Below the pieces are notes generated by a model. It ran no database searches. It was given only the letters and a program-made list of their open reading frames with translations, and was not told the DNA's origin. From positions 1-6,317 of the forward strand of contig WGBZ01000169.1 in NCBI GenBank assembly GCA_015494035.1: DNA of 6,317 nt, read 5' to 3'. Shown here piece by piece: positions 1 to 5,954 of this stretch (positions are counted from its first letter, which is position 1; every line of letters begins with the position of its first letter). Position numbers and translations under genes: made by a program. This stretch comes from Lysobacterales bacterium. GTDB lineage: Bacteria; Pseudomonadota; Gammaproteobacteria; Xanthomonadales; Marinicellaceae.

Positions 1-1084
1 GCCCAGGTCGATGCCAAATGACCTTTTCACCCTTTCCGTTGCCCAAAAGGGGCTGCCACGCATCCCCTACGGCTTCTTCAGCAACCGGTTGAAAAGCCAG
101 CACACCGGGCATCAGCACCGGTGCCGGCATGCGCTCAAGCAGTGAATCTTCTTCAAAATCCGCCAGGCCGACCAGCCCGATGGCGCTGTCATTGGCGGCA
201 GCCCCGCTTTTGTTCGTCGCATCAAGGGGCGCACCCTTACTTTCGGCAACACTCATTAAACCCAGTGCCAGCTCCAGTTCACTCTGTACAGAGGCCAGTT
301 CTGGCTCATGCAGCCATAACAGCCGCAAACGCGGGGAAGCAGCGGCGGCTGCCTGTGCCAGCAAATCCGGGGGCACCGCGGCTTGCGGCGCCGGCAAAAC
401 AACCACTGCATCGGCCTGGGTCGAAGCCACTTCAGCCAGCCGATCCAGTGGCAGGGAGGTGACGCGGTAGCCACCTTTCTGCAATGCCCGTACCCAGCGG
501 CCAATGCCGTTATTGCTGCTATCGTCTATGGCGCGACTGCCAAAACCCTGTCCCAACAAAACCCACGGTGGCGGTTTCTCCTGGCTGATGCGCGCCAGGC
601 GCCACCAGGCGTTCAGAAACAGCTCCTTGTCCAGCGCCTGCAGGTGCAGCAGCGGGCCATCCGGGCCAGCATCACGCAAGCGCAGCAGTATCTCGCCATT
701 GACATCCACCTGGTTCATGCGCACCCGGGCGGGGTTGCTGGTCGGGTCCACAAACTGAACCCTGAGGGCCGGCTGGCCCTGAAGGCGTAGCCGTTGGTAT
801 GGGGCCAGAAAGCTGGCCAGCAGACGCCCAACCTGGGAGCGCGGGTTGGCATAAACCTGCACATCTAGCGGCGGCAGGCGTCGCACAAAGGGCGCATCGG
901 TCATGGCATCGCCCGTCATTGACTGGTCCAGGTCGTTTTTCGCCGTTTTGCCTAAACCGGGTGAAGGCGGCCACAACAAAGGCGGATGTGGCTGGGTTTC
1001 CAGCCACACAAACACCGACAGTGTCAGTCCGGCCAGCGCCACCCAGGCCAGGGCCTGTTTTTGCCATTGCTTGCGGGCGTTCAT
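1..1084 (-). CDS. GldG-like ABC transporter auxiliary protein, 3' end cut off by the window
   Basis: The reading frame is open for 361 codons from the ATG at 1084 to the left edge, so the C-terminus is missing. Residues about 11-28 form one hydrophobic segment after a short basic N-terminus (NARKQWQK), fitting a signal anchor with the rest periplasmic. Residues about 72-130 (PLDVQVYANP, then a region ending FVDPTSNPAR) match the family pattern of GldG/ABC_transp_aux proteins: a thioredoxin-like start followed by a 'vDP..nP' motif. Residues about 223-262 (DAVVVLPAP and RLRLLWLHEPE) resemble the later alpha/beta part of that family. Its ATG overlaps the permease stop as ATGA, indicating translational coupling and a shared complex. 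In Bacteroidetes GldG works with GldA and GldF in gliding; in other bacteria the cassette's substrate is usually unknown. Residues 284-300 are a low-complexity Ala/Asn/Ser stretch. The family call rests on motif memory and context, not on a search. Confidence 0.72.
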   Translation of the reverse strand, partial: MNARKQWQKQALAWVALAGLTLSVFVWLETQPHPPLLWPPSPGLGKTAKNDLDQSMTGDAMTDAPFVRRLPPLDVQVYANPRSQVGRLLASFLAPYQRLRLQGQPALRVQFVDPTSNPARVRMNQVDVNGEILLRLRDAGPDGPLLHLQALDKELFLNAWWRLARISQEKPPPWVLLGQGFGSRAIDDSSNNGIGRWVRALQKGGYRVTSLPLDRLAEVASTQADAVVVLPAPQAAVPPDLLAQAAAAASPRLRLLWLHEPELASVQSELELALGLMSVAESKGAPLDATNKSGAAANDSAIGLVGLADFEEDSLLERMPAPVLMPGVLAFQPVAEEAVGDAWQPLLGNGKGEKVIWHRPG

Positions 1085-1830
1085 GACAGGCGCAACCGTT
1101 TGAAGGAAAGTACGGCCAGGCCGAAAAGCATGATAGCCCCACCGATGAAATAGAGCACGGTGGAAAACGGCACCAGGCCACTTTGCAGCCATTCAAAGTG
1201 ACTACGTGGGGAAAAGACCCGGATCCAGTTCTTGCCCCAGTCGGCACCGGTGCCGGCCTGCCCCATCAACCACAGAACTGCCGTGATCAACAGCCCCAGC
1301 AAGGCTGCCAGCCCGGGTTGGGACAGGTTGACTGCCAGCCAAAGGCTCAGGCTCGCAAACCACAGCATCAACATCCCCCAGGCGACAACATTCCAGCCCA
1401 CAGCAGCCCAGTCCAGCGTGGCCGCCGTGGACCAGCCCCACAGGGCCACGGCCACCGGCAGGAGCAGAGGTGCCGCCAGTATCAACACACTCAGGAGCTT
1501 TTGCGCCATCACAGACACATCGCCCAGCCCGCTTTCCAGCAAGGCATGAATACTATGGGCGGCTCGCTCGGCCGAGATGACCTGCCCAGCCAGCAAAGCC
1601 AGTAACACCAGGCTAATGAGGCTGACAAAAGAAAAAAACGGCCCGATCAGCTGCCGCGCGAGTGTCACCTCTGTCACGGCCGCCACCTGAGCCATTGTGC
1701 CCTGCTGGCTAAGCACCAGGTCCGTCATAACCAATGCAATCCAGCCCAGTAAAAAGGCCAGCACCGCCATCACCAGCCAGTAGGACGGTTTTCGCCACAT
1801 CAGCATTACATCACGCTGCACAATGTTCAT
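1081..1830 (-). CDS. ABC-2 type permease, GldF-like inner-membrane subunit
   Basis: This 249-residue protein has six predicted membrane helices, at about 17-38, 62-84, 112-134, 143-167, 173-191 and 222-243, the usual ABC-2 permease topology. After helix 2 comes the conserved-type stretch SAERAAHSIHALLESGL followed by MAQKLLS. It corresponds to the 'E...gTle.LLt.Pv....i..gK' coupling region that contacts the ATPase. The C-terminal FSPRSHFEWLQSGLVPFSTV is typical of GldF/NosY-like permeases, where an 'l.p..hfe.f..G' motif precedes the last helix. It lies 37 bases after the ATPase gene and overlaps the GldG-like gene by four bases, so the three form one operon. A GAGGCAGGA stretch sits just upstream of the ATG as a ribosome binding site. 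The protein would form the membrane channel with the ATPase; the transported substrate cannot be told from sequence. Confidence 0.85.
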   Translation of the reverse strand: MNIVQRDVMLMWRKPSYWLVMAVLAFLLGWIALVMTDLVLSQQGTMAQVAAVTEVTLARQLIGPFFSFVSLISLVLLALLAGQVISAERAAHSIHALLESGLGDVSVMAQKLLSVLILAAPLLLPVAVALWGWSTAATLDWAAVGWNVVAWGMLMLWFASLSLWLAVNLSQPGLAALLGLLITAVLWLMGQAGTGADWGKNWIRVFSPRSHFEWLQSGLVPFSTVLYFIGGAIMLFGLAVLSFKRLRLS

Positions 1831-1867
1831 GCATCCTGCCTCGGAGTGTTGTTATTCGAAAGACTGC

Positions 1868-3034
1868 TCAAGCGCCACTCCCACCAGTGGTCTTATCGTT
1901 TCTGTCCGGTCGGGGGCGATTTTTTTCTTCGTTCATCCCCATGTCCTGCTGCAACAATTCCTGGTAGGCAGCCAAGAGGGAAGCCGCCGTGTCTGCATGC
2001 TTGTGCAGGGCGCTGCTTGTTTGCTCAACCGGTGACAACTCACACAGCCCCTCTTCGGCCAATACCTGGATCAGTTGCCGATTGCGCCGGTCATCCGAAG
2101 CAATAACCAGCGCCTGGGGCTCTTCGACCAGTATCGAACACCGTTCGGCCACGCGTTTTTTCACCAATGAGGACACAGGCCGGTCAAAGCGCACGCGCCA
2201 GGGCCGTAAGGTGGCGCCATCCCCTGGCGGCAGGAGATCGTGGTTGTGCCGCCGGGTCAAAGGCGTATCCGAGGTATCATCACATGAATCATCGCTGGCC
2301 AGATCGCCCAGCAAGCGTCCACCGCGCATGACGAAAATGTGATCAGCCAGCCCATGCAACTGATCCAGTAAATGGGTGGACAGAAGGATGATATGCCGGC
2401 GCTTGAAACTGGCCAGTATGCGGCCAAAGGTCTGCGCGTGTTCTGGATCCAGTCCATTCATGGGTTCATCCAGTAACAGCACCAGCGGCTCATGCACCAA
2501 CGCGCACGCCAATCCCAGCCGCTGGCGATAACCCAGTGACAGGGTTTCCACCGGCCTGTCCGCATAGGCAGTCAAATCACAGCGATTGATGACCCGGGCG
2601 ATGGCCTTATCATCCACCTGGCCGGTTTTCAGGTACAGTGCATTTCCCAGTGTTTCACGCACCGTTAGACGCGGCAGCAGGGGAATCGTCTCCGGCATGT
2701 AACCGATGTGACGGTTCCAGTGCCGGAGGTTATCAGCCTGGCGGCTAATGGCGACCTTTGTTGGCAAGTGGTTGTCCACTGGTTGTTGCCGCAGACTGAT
2801 TTCACCGGCTTCGACCAACAAGCGTCCGGCCAGGGCACTCAACAAGGTGCTTTTGCCTGCCCCGTTGGGACCAAGCAGAATGGCCAGCTGTCCTTGCGCC
2901 AGTTCCAGGTCCACATTATCCAGCCGCCGCTGCACGGCCTGTTTCGACGGGCTCACCCCCTTGACCCGGTGGGCGCCAAAGCTCAGGCCGGAAGCTTCAA
3001 GAAAAAAACATACGGTTTGCGTATGGCTACCCAT
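1868..3034 (-). CDS. ABC transporter ATP-binding protein, CcmA/GldA type
   Basis: This 388-residue protein is a complete nucleotide-binding domain with a C-terminal extension. Visible motifs are Walker A GPNGAGKS (55-62), a Q-loop region GYMPE (111-115) with Glu in place of the usual Gln, signature LSLGYRQR (165-172), Walker B LVLLLDEP (184-191), D-loop GLDP (194-197) and switch His221 in LLSTHLL. An LSxGYRQR signature and GY.PE are usual for the CcmA/NatA/GldA branch of exporters, so these are not defects. About ten extra residues (around 22-35) lie between the first two strands. After about 245 comes an acidic Asp/Ser-rich linker, a small regulatory-type domain (about 275-370) and a charged tail. 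It is first in the operon and powers the permease that follows. The ATG at 3034 is the only plausible start upstream of the first strand, although no clear Shine-Dalgarno sequence precedes it. Confidence 0.9.
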   Translation of the reverse strand: MGSHTQTVCFFLEASGLSFGAHRVKGVSPSKQAVQRRLDNVDLELAQGQLAILLGPNGAGKSTLLSALAGRLLVEAGEISLRQQPVDNHLPTKVAISRQADNLRHWNRHIGYMPETIPLLPRLTVRETLGNALYLKTGQVDDKAIARVINRCDLTAYADRPVETLSLGYRQRLGLACALVHEPLVLLLDEPMNGLDPEHAQTFGRILASFKRRHIILLSTHLLDQLHGLADHIFVMRGGRLLGDLASDDSCDDTSDTPLTRRHNHDLLPPGDGATLRPWRVRFDRPVSSLVKKRVAERCSILVEEPQALVIASDDRRNRQLIQVLAEEGLCELSPVEQTSSALHKHADTAASLLAAYQELLQQDMGMNEEKNRPRPDRNDKTTGGSGA

Positions 3035-3042
3035 TATTTATG

Positions 3043-3071
3043 TGGACACTGGCTGCAAAGCTGATTATAGT
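3043..3071 (+). promoter_or_regulatory. sigma70-like promoter for the desaturase gene
   Basis: TGGACA (3043-3048) and TATAGT (3066-3071) each match the sigma70 consensus at five of six positions and are separated by an ideal 17 bases. Transcription would start near 3078, leaving a leader of about 127 nt before the desaturase ATG at 3205. This argues against any desaturase start upstream of about 3078. The -35 lies only nine bases from the first codon of the divergent ATPase gene, so polymerase bound here would cover that gene's leader. It is a sequence match only. Confidence 0.6.
3064..3069 (-). promoter_or_regulatory. candidate -10 element for the ABC operon
   Basis: On the minus strand these bases read TATAAT, a perfect -10 consensus, overlapping the plus-strand -10 by four bases. 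A start near 3057 would give a leader of roughly 22 nt before the ATPase ATG at 3034. The -35 is poor: a 17-base spacing places ACAGGG there, and there is no TG extension. The assignment is therefore tentative. Shared, near-symmetric -10 elements firing both ways are a described form of bacterial bidirectional promoter. Confidence 0.35.
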
Positions 3072-3120
3072 AACCCACATTCATCGCCCTGTTCCAGCTT
3101 ATGTAACACGCGATGAAACG

Positions 3121-3173
3121 GCCTTGCAAAGAAGCAAGCCCGCCCCGCCTTTTTGGCCCACCATGGAAGGGCC
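3121..3173 (+). other. possible stem-loops in the desaturase mRNA leader
   Basis: Two short inverted repeats lie in the leader: CTTGC/GCAAG (3123-3127 with 3134-3138, loop of six) and GGCCC/GGGCC (3155-3159 with 3169-3173, loop of nine). An in-frame ATG at 3163 sits in the second loop. Arms of five base pairs can arise by chance, so this may mean nothing. Confidence 0.2.
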
Positions 3174-3204
3174 CCGAGATTTCAACCTGAGACACACTAT
3201 TATT

Positions 3205-4401
3205 ATGCAATTTATCGACTTTCTGCAGAATGGCCTGCTTGACCTTAGCCTGGGCCAGAAAATCCTGACTTTTCTCATCGCCACCCAAATCACCATTATG
3301 GGCGTGACCCTTTACCTGCACCGCGACCAAACCCACCGCGGCGTCTCACTACACCCGGTTTTGCAGCACTTCTTCCGTTTCTGGCTGTGGCTGACCACCG
3401 GCATGCAGACACGGGACTGGGTGGCCATCCACCGCAAGCATCATTCTTACTGCGAAACGGAAAATGACCCGCACAGCCCACAGTTTTACGGCATCAACCG
3501 CGTCTTGTGGGATGGCGTGGAACTGTACACCGACGAGCGAAAAAACGCCGAAACGCTGGAAAAATATGGTAAGGGAACACCGGACGACTGGCTGGAAAAC
3601 AACCTTTATAGCCGCTTCCGCTATTTGGGTGTTTCATTGCTGTTACCCATTAACTTTGCCCTTTTCGGTGTCCTTGGCATTGCCATGTGGGCCTTGCAAC
3701 TGATCTGGATTCCTTTTTTTGCCGCCGGCGTGGTCAATGGCATTGGCCACTACTGGGGTTACCGCAATTACAAGACCAACGACTGCTCACGCAACATTAC
3801 CCGCTTCGGCTTCATCATTGGTGGAGAGGAACTGCACAACAATCACCACGCCTTTCCTTCCTCGTGCAAGTTTGCCCACAAAAAAGGCGAATACGATCTG
3901 GGCTGGTATGCTATCAAGCTGTTGTCCTGGTTCAAGCTGGCCACAATCCGCAAAGTGGTGCCCGAGCTGGTGACCCACGAAAACAAGCAGGAGATTGACA
4001 AGGACACGATCATGGCCATCCTCACCCACCGCTTTTCCGTCGCGCAGATGTACTATACGGATGTGATGAAACCGGCTGTGGTGGCCGAATACCAGCAGGC
4101 CTCCAAAAAAATGCGCAAAACTGCCAAAAAATGCCTCAAGGCACTGTCCATTGATTGGCGTTTTGTGGACCCGAACACGCGGGAAATGGTCAGTCACTGC
4201 CTGAGCAACAGCCAGACTGTTGAAACGGTTATGGCCTATCGTGATGAGCTGCAAAAAATCTGGGAACAGAAAGGCAAGAATGCCGAGCAGATGATCGACT
4301 CGCTAAAAGAATGGTGCCAACGCGCCGAGCAAAGCGGCATTGAATCCCTACAGAATTTTGCTGGCAAGCTAAAGCAAATCAGCCTGCACAGTACACACTA
4401 G
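3205..4401 (+). CDS. membrane fatty acid desaturase (delta-9 type, DesA-like)
   Basis: This 398-residue integral membrane di-iron desaturase introduces a double bond into acyl chains of lipids or acyl-CoA using O2. The three histidine boxes are HRDQTH (39-44), HRKHH (76-80) and HNNHH (211-215), with the extra ligand region NGIGHYWG at 168-175. Hydrophobic spans lie at about 17-38, 51-66 and 140-170. The block around GGEELHNNHH and the K/Q-rich helical C-terminus (about 250-398, with EQMIDSLKEW and AEQSGIESLQ) resemble what I recall of Pseudomonas aeruginosa DesA and its proteobacterial relatives, so the long tail is probably normal. The frame is open upstream to 3040, but homology begins at MQFIDFLQNG and the promoter lies at 3043-3071, so the ATG at 3205 is preferred. 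The ATG at 3163 would add 14 residues. No strong Shine-Dalgarno sequence precedes either. The stop codon is shared with the palindromic element that follows. Regiospecificity and substrate form are inferred from the family. Confidence 0.9.
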   Translation: MQFIDFLQNGLLDLSLGQKILTFLIATQITIMGVTLYLHRDQTHRGVSLHPVLQHFFRFWLWLTTGMQTRDWVAIHRKHHSYCETENDPHSPQFYGINRVLWDGVELYTDERKNAETLEKYGKGTPDDWLENNLYSRFRYLGVSLLLPINFALFGVLGIAMWALQLIWIPFFAAGVVNGIGHYWGYRNYKTNDCSRNITRFGFIIGGEELHNNHHAFPSSCKFAHKKGEYDLGWYAIKLLSWFKLATIRKVVPELVTHENKQEIDKDTIMAILTHRFSVAQMYYTDVMKPAVVAEYQQASKKMRKTAKKCLKALSIDWRFVDPNTREMVSHCLSNSQTVETVMAYRDELQKIWEQKGKNAEQMIDSLKEWCQRAEQSGIESLQNFAGKLKQISLHSTH

Positions 4402-4419
4402 GGAAGCGCTGATTGAATC
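4398..4419 (+). repeat. left terminal inverted repeat of the palindromic element
   Basis: It begins CTAGGGAAGC and ends GAATC, and matches the reverse complement of 4544-4565 except at two transition positions (4408 and 4414). Its bases 4399-4401 are the TAG stop codon of the desaturase. Confidence 0.8.
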
Positions 4420-4543
4420 TGGCGCGAGCAGATTGTCGTGTAAAATTGTTCAGTTCAAGGCGCAAGCCGCACGCAATAGCCAGCTATTGTGAAGGTTTGC
4501 AACGCAGAAATGGACGATTTTACGCAGCAAGATGCCCTGTCAC

Positions 4544-4565
4544 GATTCGATCAGTGCTTCCCTAG
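4544..4565 (-). repeat. right terminal inverted repeat of the palindromic element
   Basis: Read on the minus strand it begins CTAGGGAAGC and ends GAATC, pairing with the left repeat at 20 of 22 positions. The flanking CTAG would restore the ancestral downstream sequence CTAGCACCC if the element were removed. Confidence 0.8.
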
Positions 4566-4606
4566 CACCCGGTCACTCATAAAAACTCACCTTTATGGAG
4601 ACAAAG

Positions 4607-4635
4607 AACCCGATGCCAGTGGCATCGGGTTTTTT
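4607..4635 (+). terminator. rho-independent terminator of the desaturase gene
   Basis: A perfect ten-base-pair stem ACCCGATGCC/GGCATCGGGT (4608-4617 with 4621-4630) has a three-base loop AGT and is followed directly by a run of T (4630-4635). The stem extends by one A-T pair at 4607/4631. In the other direction the stem is followed by TTCTTTGT, so it may also stop amrS transcription arriving from the right. Removing the palindromic element would put it about 41 bases after the desaturase stop, which suggests it is the gene's original terminator. Confidence 0.88.
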
Positions 4636-4692
4636 ATTGCGGCTTTTCGCGACTGCTTTAGGCTTTGGCGGTACCGGATCGGTGTAACTAGG

Positions 4693-5829
4693 TTATGGAT
4701 TTGGCGCCGGACTTTCACCAGTAAAAGGTGAGTTGGTGAAATAACGCATATCCACCACATACCGTTTGCGGCCCCAGTCACCGGGTTTTTCCTCGAACAC
4801 ACCGGCACAGGGCGTGCCGCATTTTTCGCATGTGCCCTCAGGGGTCAAATGCCAGTCCGTGATCACGTACCAGTCCCGGCCAATCAGCAAGGCCCCACAC
4901 TGGTGACACCAGGTCGAGTCGCCTTCGGTGTTGTGGACATTGCCGGTATACACGTAATGCAAGCCTTTTTCCATGGCGATTTTACGGCAGCGTATCAACG
5001 TTTCTGGCGGTGTCGGCGGAATATCCCGCATTTTCCAGTCAGGATGGAAGGCCGTAAAATGTAGTGGCACATCCGGCCCCAGTTTATCCATGATCCATTC
5101 ACTCATGGCGTGGATTTCTTCTTCCGAGTCATTGTGGCCCGGAATAATCAGGGTGGTGATTTCCAACCAGCAATCGGTTTCGTGCTTGATGAATTCCAGC
5201 GTATCCAGCACGTATTGCAGCTTGCCGCCACACAGCCGGTAATAAAACTCCTCATCGAAGGACTTCAGATCCACATTGGCCGCATCCATGTGAGAAAAAA
5301 ATTCCTTACGCGGCTCTTCAGTAATATAGCCGGCGGTCACCGCTACCGACTTGATGCCATGCTCGTGGCAGGCTTTGGCCGTGTCGATGGCGTATTCATG
5401 AAAAATAACCGGGTCGTTATAGGTAAAAGCCACGCTGCGGCAACCCGTTGCTTTCGCCGCGCGGGCGATGTCCTCGGGAAATGCTTCTGCCGTCAGCGTA
5501 TCCTGCTCACGGGATTTGCTGATGTCCCAGTTCTGACAGAATTTGCAAGCCAGATTGCAGCCTGCCGTGCCATAAGACAAAACCGGCGTACCCGGCAGAA
5601 AATGGTACAAGGGCTTTTTCTCAATGGGGTCAATGGCAAAGCCACTGGCCTTGCCATACGACGTCAGTACCACCTGACCACCCACATTGGCGCGCACAAA
5701 ACAAAGACCGCGCTGACCTTCCTTGAGTTTGCAAAAACGGGGGCATAAATCGCACTGAACCCGACCGTCTGGCAGTTTATGCCAGAATTTAGTCGGAACA
5801 ACATGTTTGTCTGAGAGCTGTATATCCAT
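4693..5829 (-). CDS. amrS: AmmeMemoRadiSam system radical SAM enzyme
   Basis: This 378-residue radical SAM protein belongs to the PflA-like (COG1180) branch. The cluster motif is CNLACKFC, with Cys91, Cys95 and Cys98 spaced Cx3Cx2C, in the context YGTAGCNLACKFCQNWD that marks this family. An N-terminal Cys set (26, 29, 33, 43; CDLCPRFC, then GLCFVR) and a C-terminal one (Cys308/311 in WCHQCG, Cys334/337/341 in CEKCGTPC) are also typical and could bind metal or extra iron-sulfur clusters. It would cleave S-adenosylmethionine to start radical chemistry, but the substrate is unknown; the family is named for co-occurrence with AMMECR1-like and Memo-like proteins. The frame is open up to 5964. I chose the ATG at 5829 because AAGGTG lies just upstream, homology starts there, and a longer form would overlap the divergent amrB start. 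The gene diverges from amrB across a 125-base spacer. Confidence 0.92.
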   Translation of the reverse strand: MDIQLSDKHVVPTKFWHKLPDGRVQCDLCPRFCKLKEGQRGLCFVRANVGGQVVLTSYGKASGFAIDPIEKKPLYHFLPGTPVLSYGTAGCNLACKFCQNWDISKSREQDTLTAEAFPEDIARAAKATGCRSVAFTYNDPVIFHEYAIDTAKACHEHGIKSVAVTAGYITEEPRKEFFSHMDAANVDLKSFDEEFYYRLCGGKLQYVLDTLEFIKHETDCWLEITTLIIPGHNDSEEEIHAMSEWIMDKLGPDVPLHFTAFHPDWKMRDIPPTPPETLIRCRKIAMEKGLHYVYTGNVHNTEGDSTWCHQCGALLIGRDWYVITDWHLTPEGTCEKCGTPCAGVFEEKPGDWGRKRYVVDMRYFTNSPFTGESPAPNP

Positions 5830-5833
5830 GATG

Positions 5834-5839
5834 CACCTT
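5834..5839 (-). promoter_or_regulatory. ribosome binding site of amrS
   Basis: The minus strand reads AAGGTG four bases before the ATG at 5829. This Shine-Dalgarno match decides for that start over the upstream in-frame ATG at 5964. Confidence 0.65.
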
Positions 5840-5862
5840 GAATTATCGAAGATTGAACCTAT

Positions 5863-5878
5863 TTTCTGTAAACAGAAA
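5863..5878. promoter_or_regulatory. candidate operator palindrome between amrS and amrB
   Basis: TTTCTGTAAACAGAAA is a perfect inverted repeat with seven-base arms and a two-base centre. It lies 34 bases upstream of the amrS start and 77 bases upstream of the amrB start. The size and symmetry suit a dimeric helix-turn-helix regulator acting on one or both genes. No good sigma70 promoter could be placed confidently in this spacer; TTGGCA at 5884-5889 is a possible plus-strand -35 without a convincing -10. No T-run follows, so it is not a terminator. The regulator is unknown. Confidence 0.4.
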
Positions 5879-5944
5879 TAAGGTTGGCAAGCGCATTTTT
5901 CAATATCTGAGGTTCTCGCGTTTGCCGTCACAACCCGAATAATC

Positions 5945-5950
5945 AGGAGG
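5945..5950 (+). promoter_or_regulatory. ribosome binding site of amrB
   Basis: AGGAGG is a full consensus Shine-Dalgarno sequence four bases before the ATG at 5955, indicating efficient initiation and fixing the start. Confidence 0.8.
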
Positions 5951-5954
5951 CACC

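Larger units (their letters stand above)
4398..4565. mobile_element. 168-bp palindromic MITE-like element
   Basis: The ends are nearly perfect inverted repeats (20 of 22 positions), and the whole stretch is an imperfect palindrome without gaps. Aligned by hand, about 54 of 84 positions pair. The exact centre (4481.5) coincides with a perfect small hairpin, CAATAGC-CA-GCTATTG (4474-4489). The outermost bases are CTAG at both ends, consistent with a TA target duplication (Tc1/mariner or IS630-like habit) or a 4-bp CTAG duplication; CTAG is itself palindromic, so the two cannot be told apart. It contains no convincing gene, so any movement would depend on a transposase elsewhere. In plus-strand RNA, eight of the mismatches become G-U wobbles, so the desaturase transcript would fold into a long hairpin here. 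I do not recognise a named family (not ERIC, Correia or REP by sequence). Confidence 0.72.

Noticed and set aside
111..115. Glu in place of the Q-loop Gln in the ATPase (residue 115 of the 1868-3034 product) as a loss-of-function sign
   Set aside because: A GY.PE motif is usual in the CcmA/GldA branch, so it is not a defect; the listed coordinates are protein residues of that gene.
672..1247. 191-codon minus-strand open frame
   Set aside because: It is out of frame with, and overlaps, the GldG-like and permease genes; Cys/Gly/Pro-rich shadow translation of GC-rich coding sequence.
3002..3008. Run of seven A near the start of the ATPase gene as a phase-variable tract
   Set aside because: Seven is short for a contingency tract, and nothing else suggests phase variation.
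3040..3204. N-terminal extension of the desaturase from an ATG at 3040
   Set aside because: It overlaps the -35/-10 promoter elements, lacks a ribosome binding site and adds 55 residues unlike the family; the ATG at 3205 fits better.
3787..4254. 155-codon minus-strand open frame antisense to the desaturase
   Set aside because: It is the antisense shadow of the His-box 3 and C-terminal coding sequence; no independent signals.
4595..4690. Tiny plus-strand open frame beginning ATGGAGACAAAG
   Set aside because: Most of it is the terminator stem and T-run; no Shine-Dalgarno sequence or conserved feature.
4489..4731. 80-codon plus-strand open frame
   Set aside because: It starts inside the palindromic element and crosses the terminator hairpin, with no ribosome binding site or recognisable protein features.
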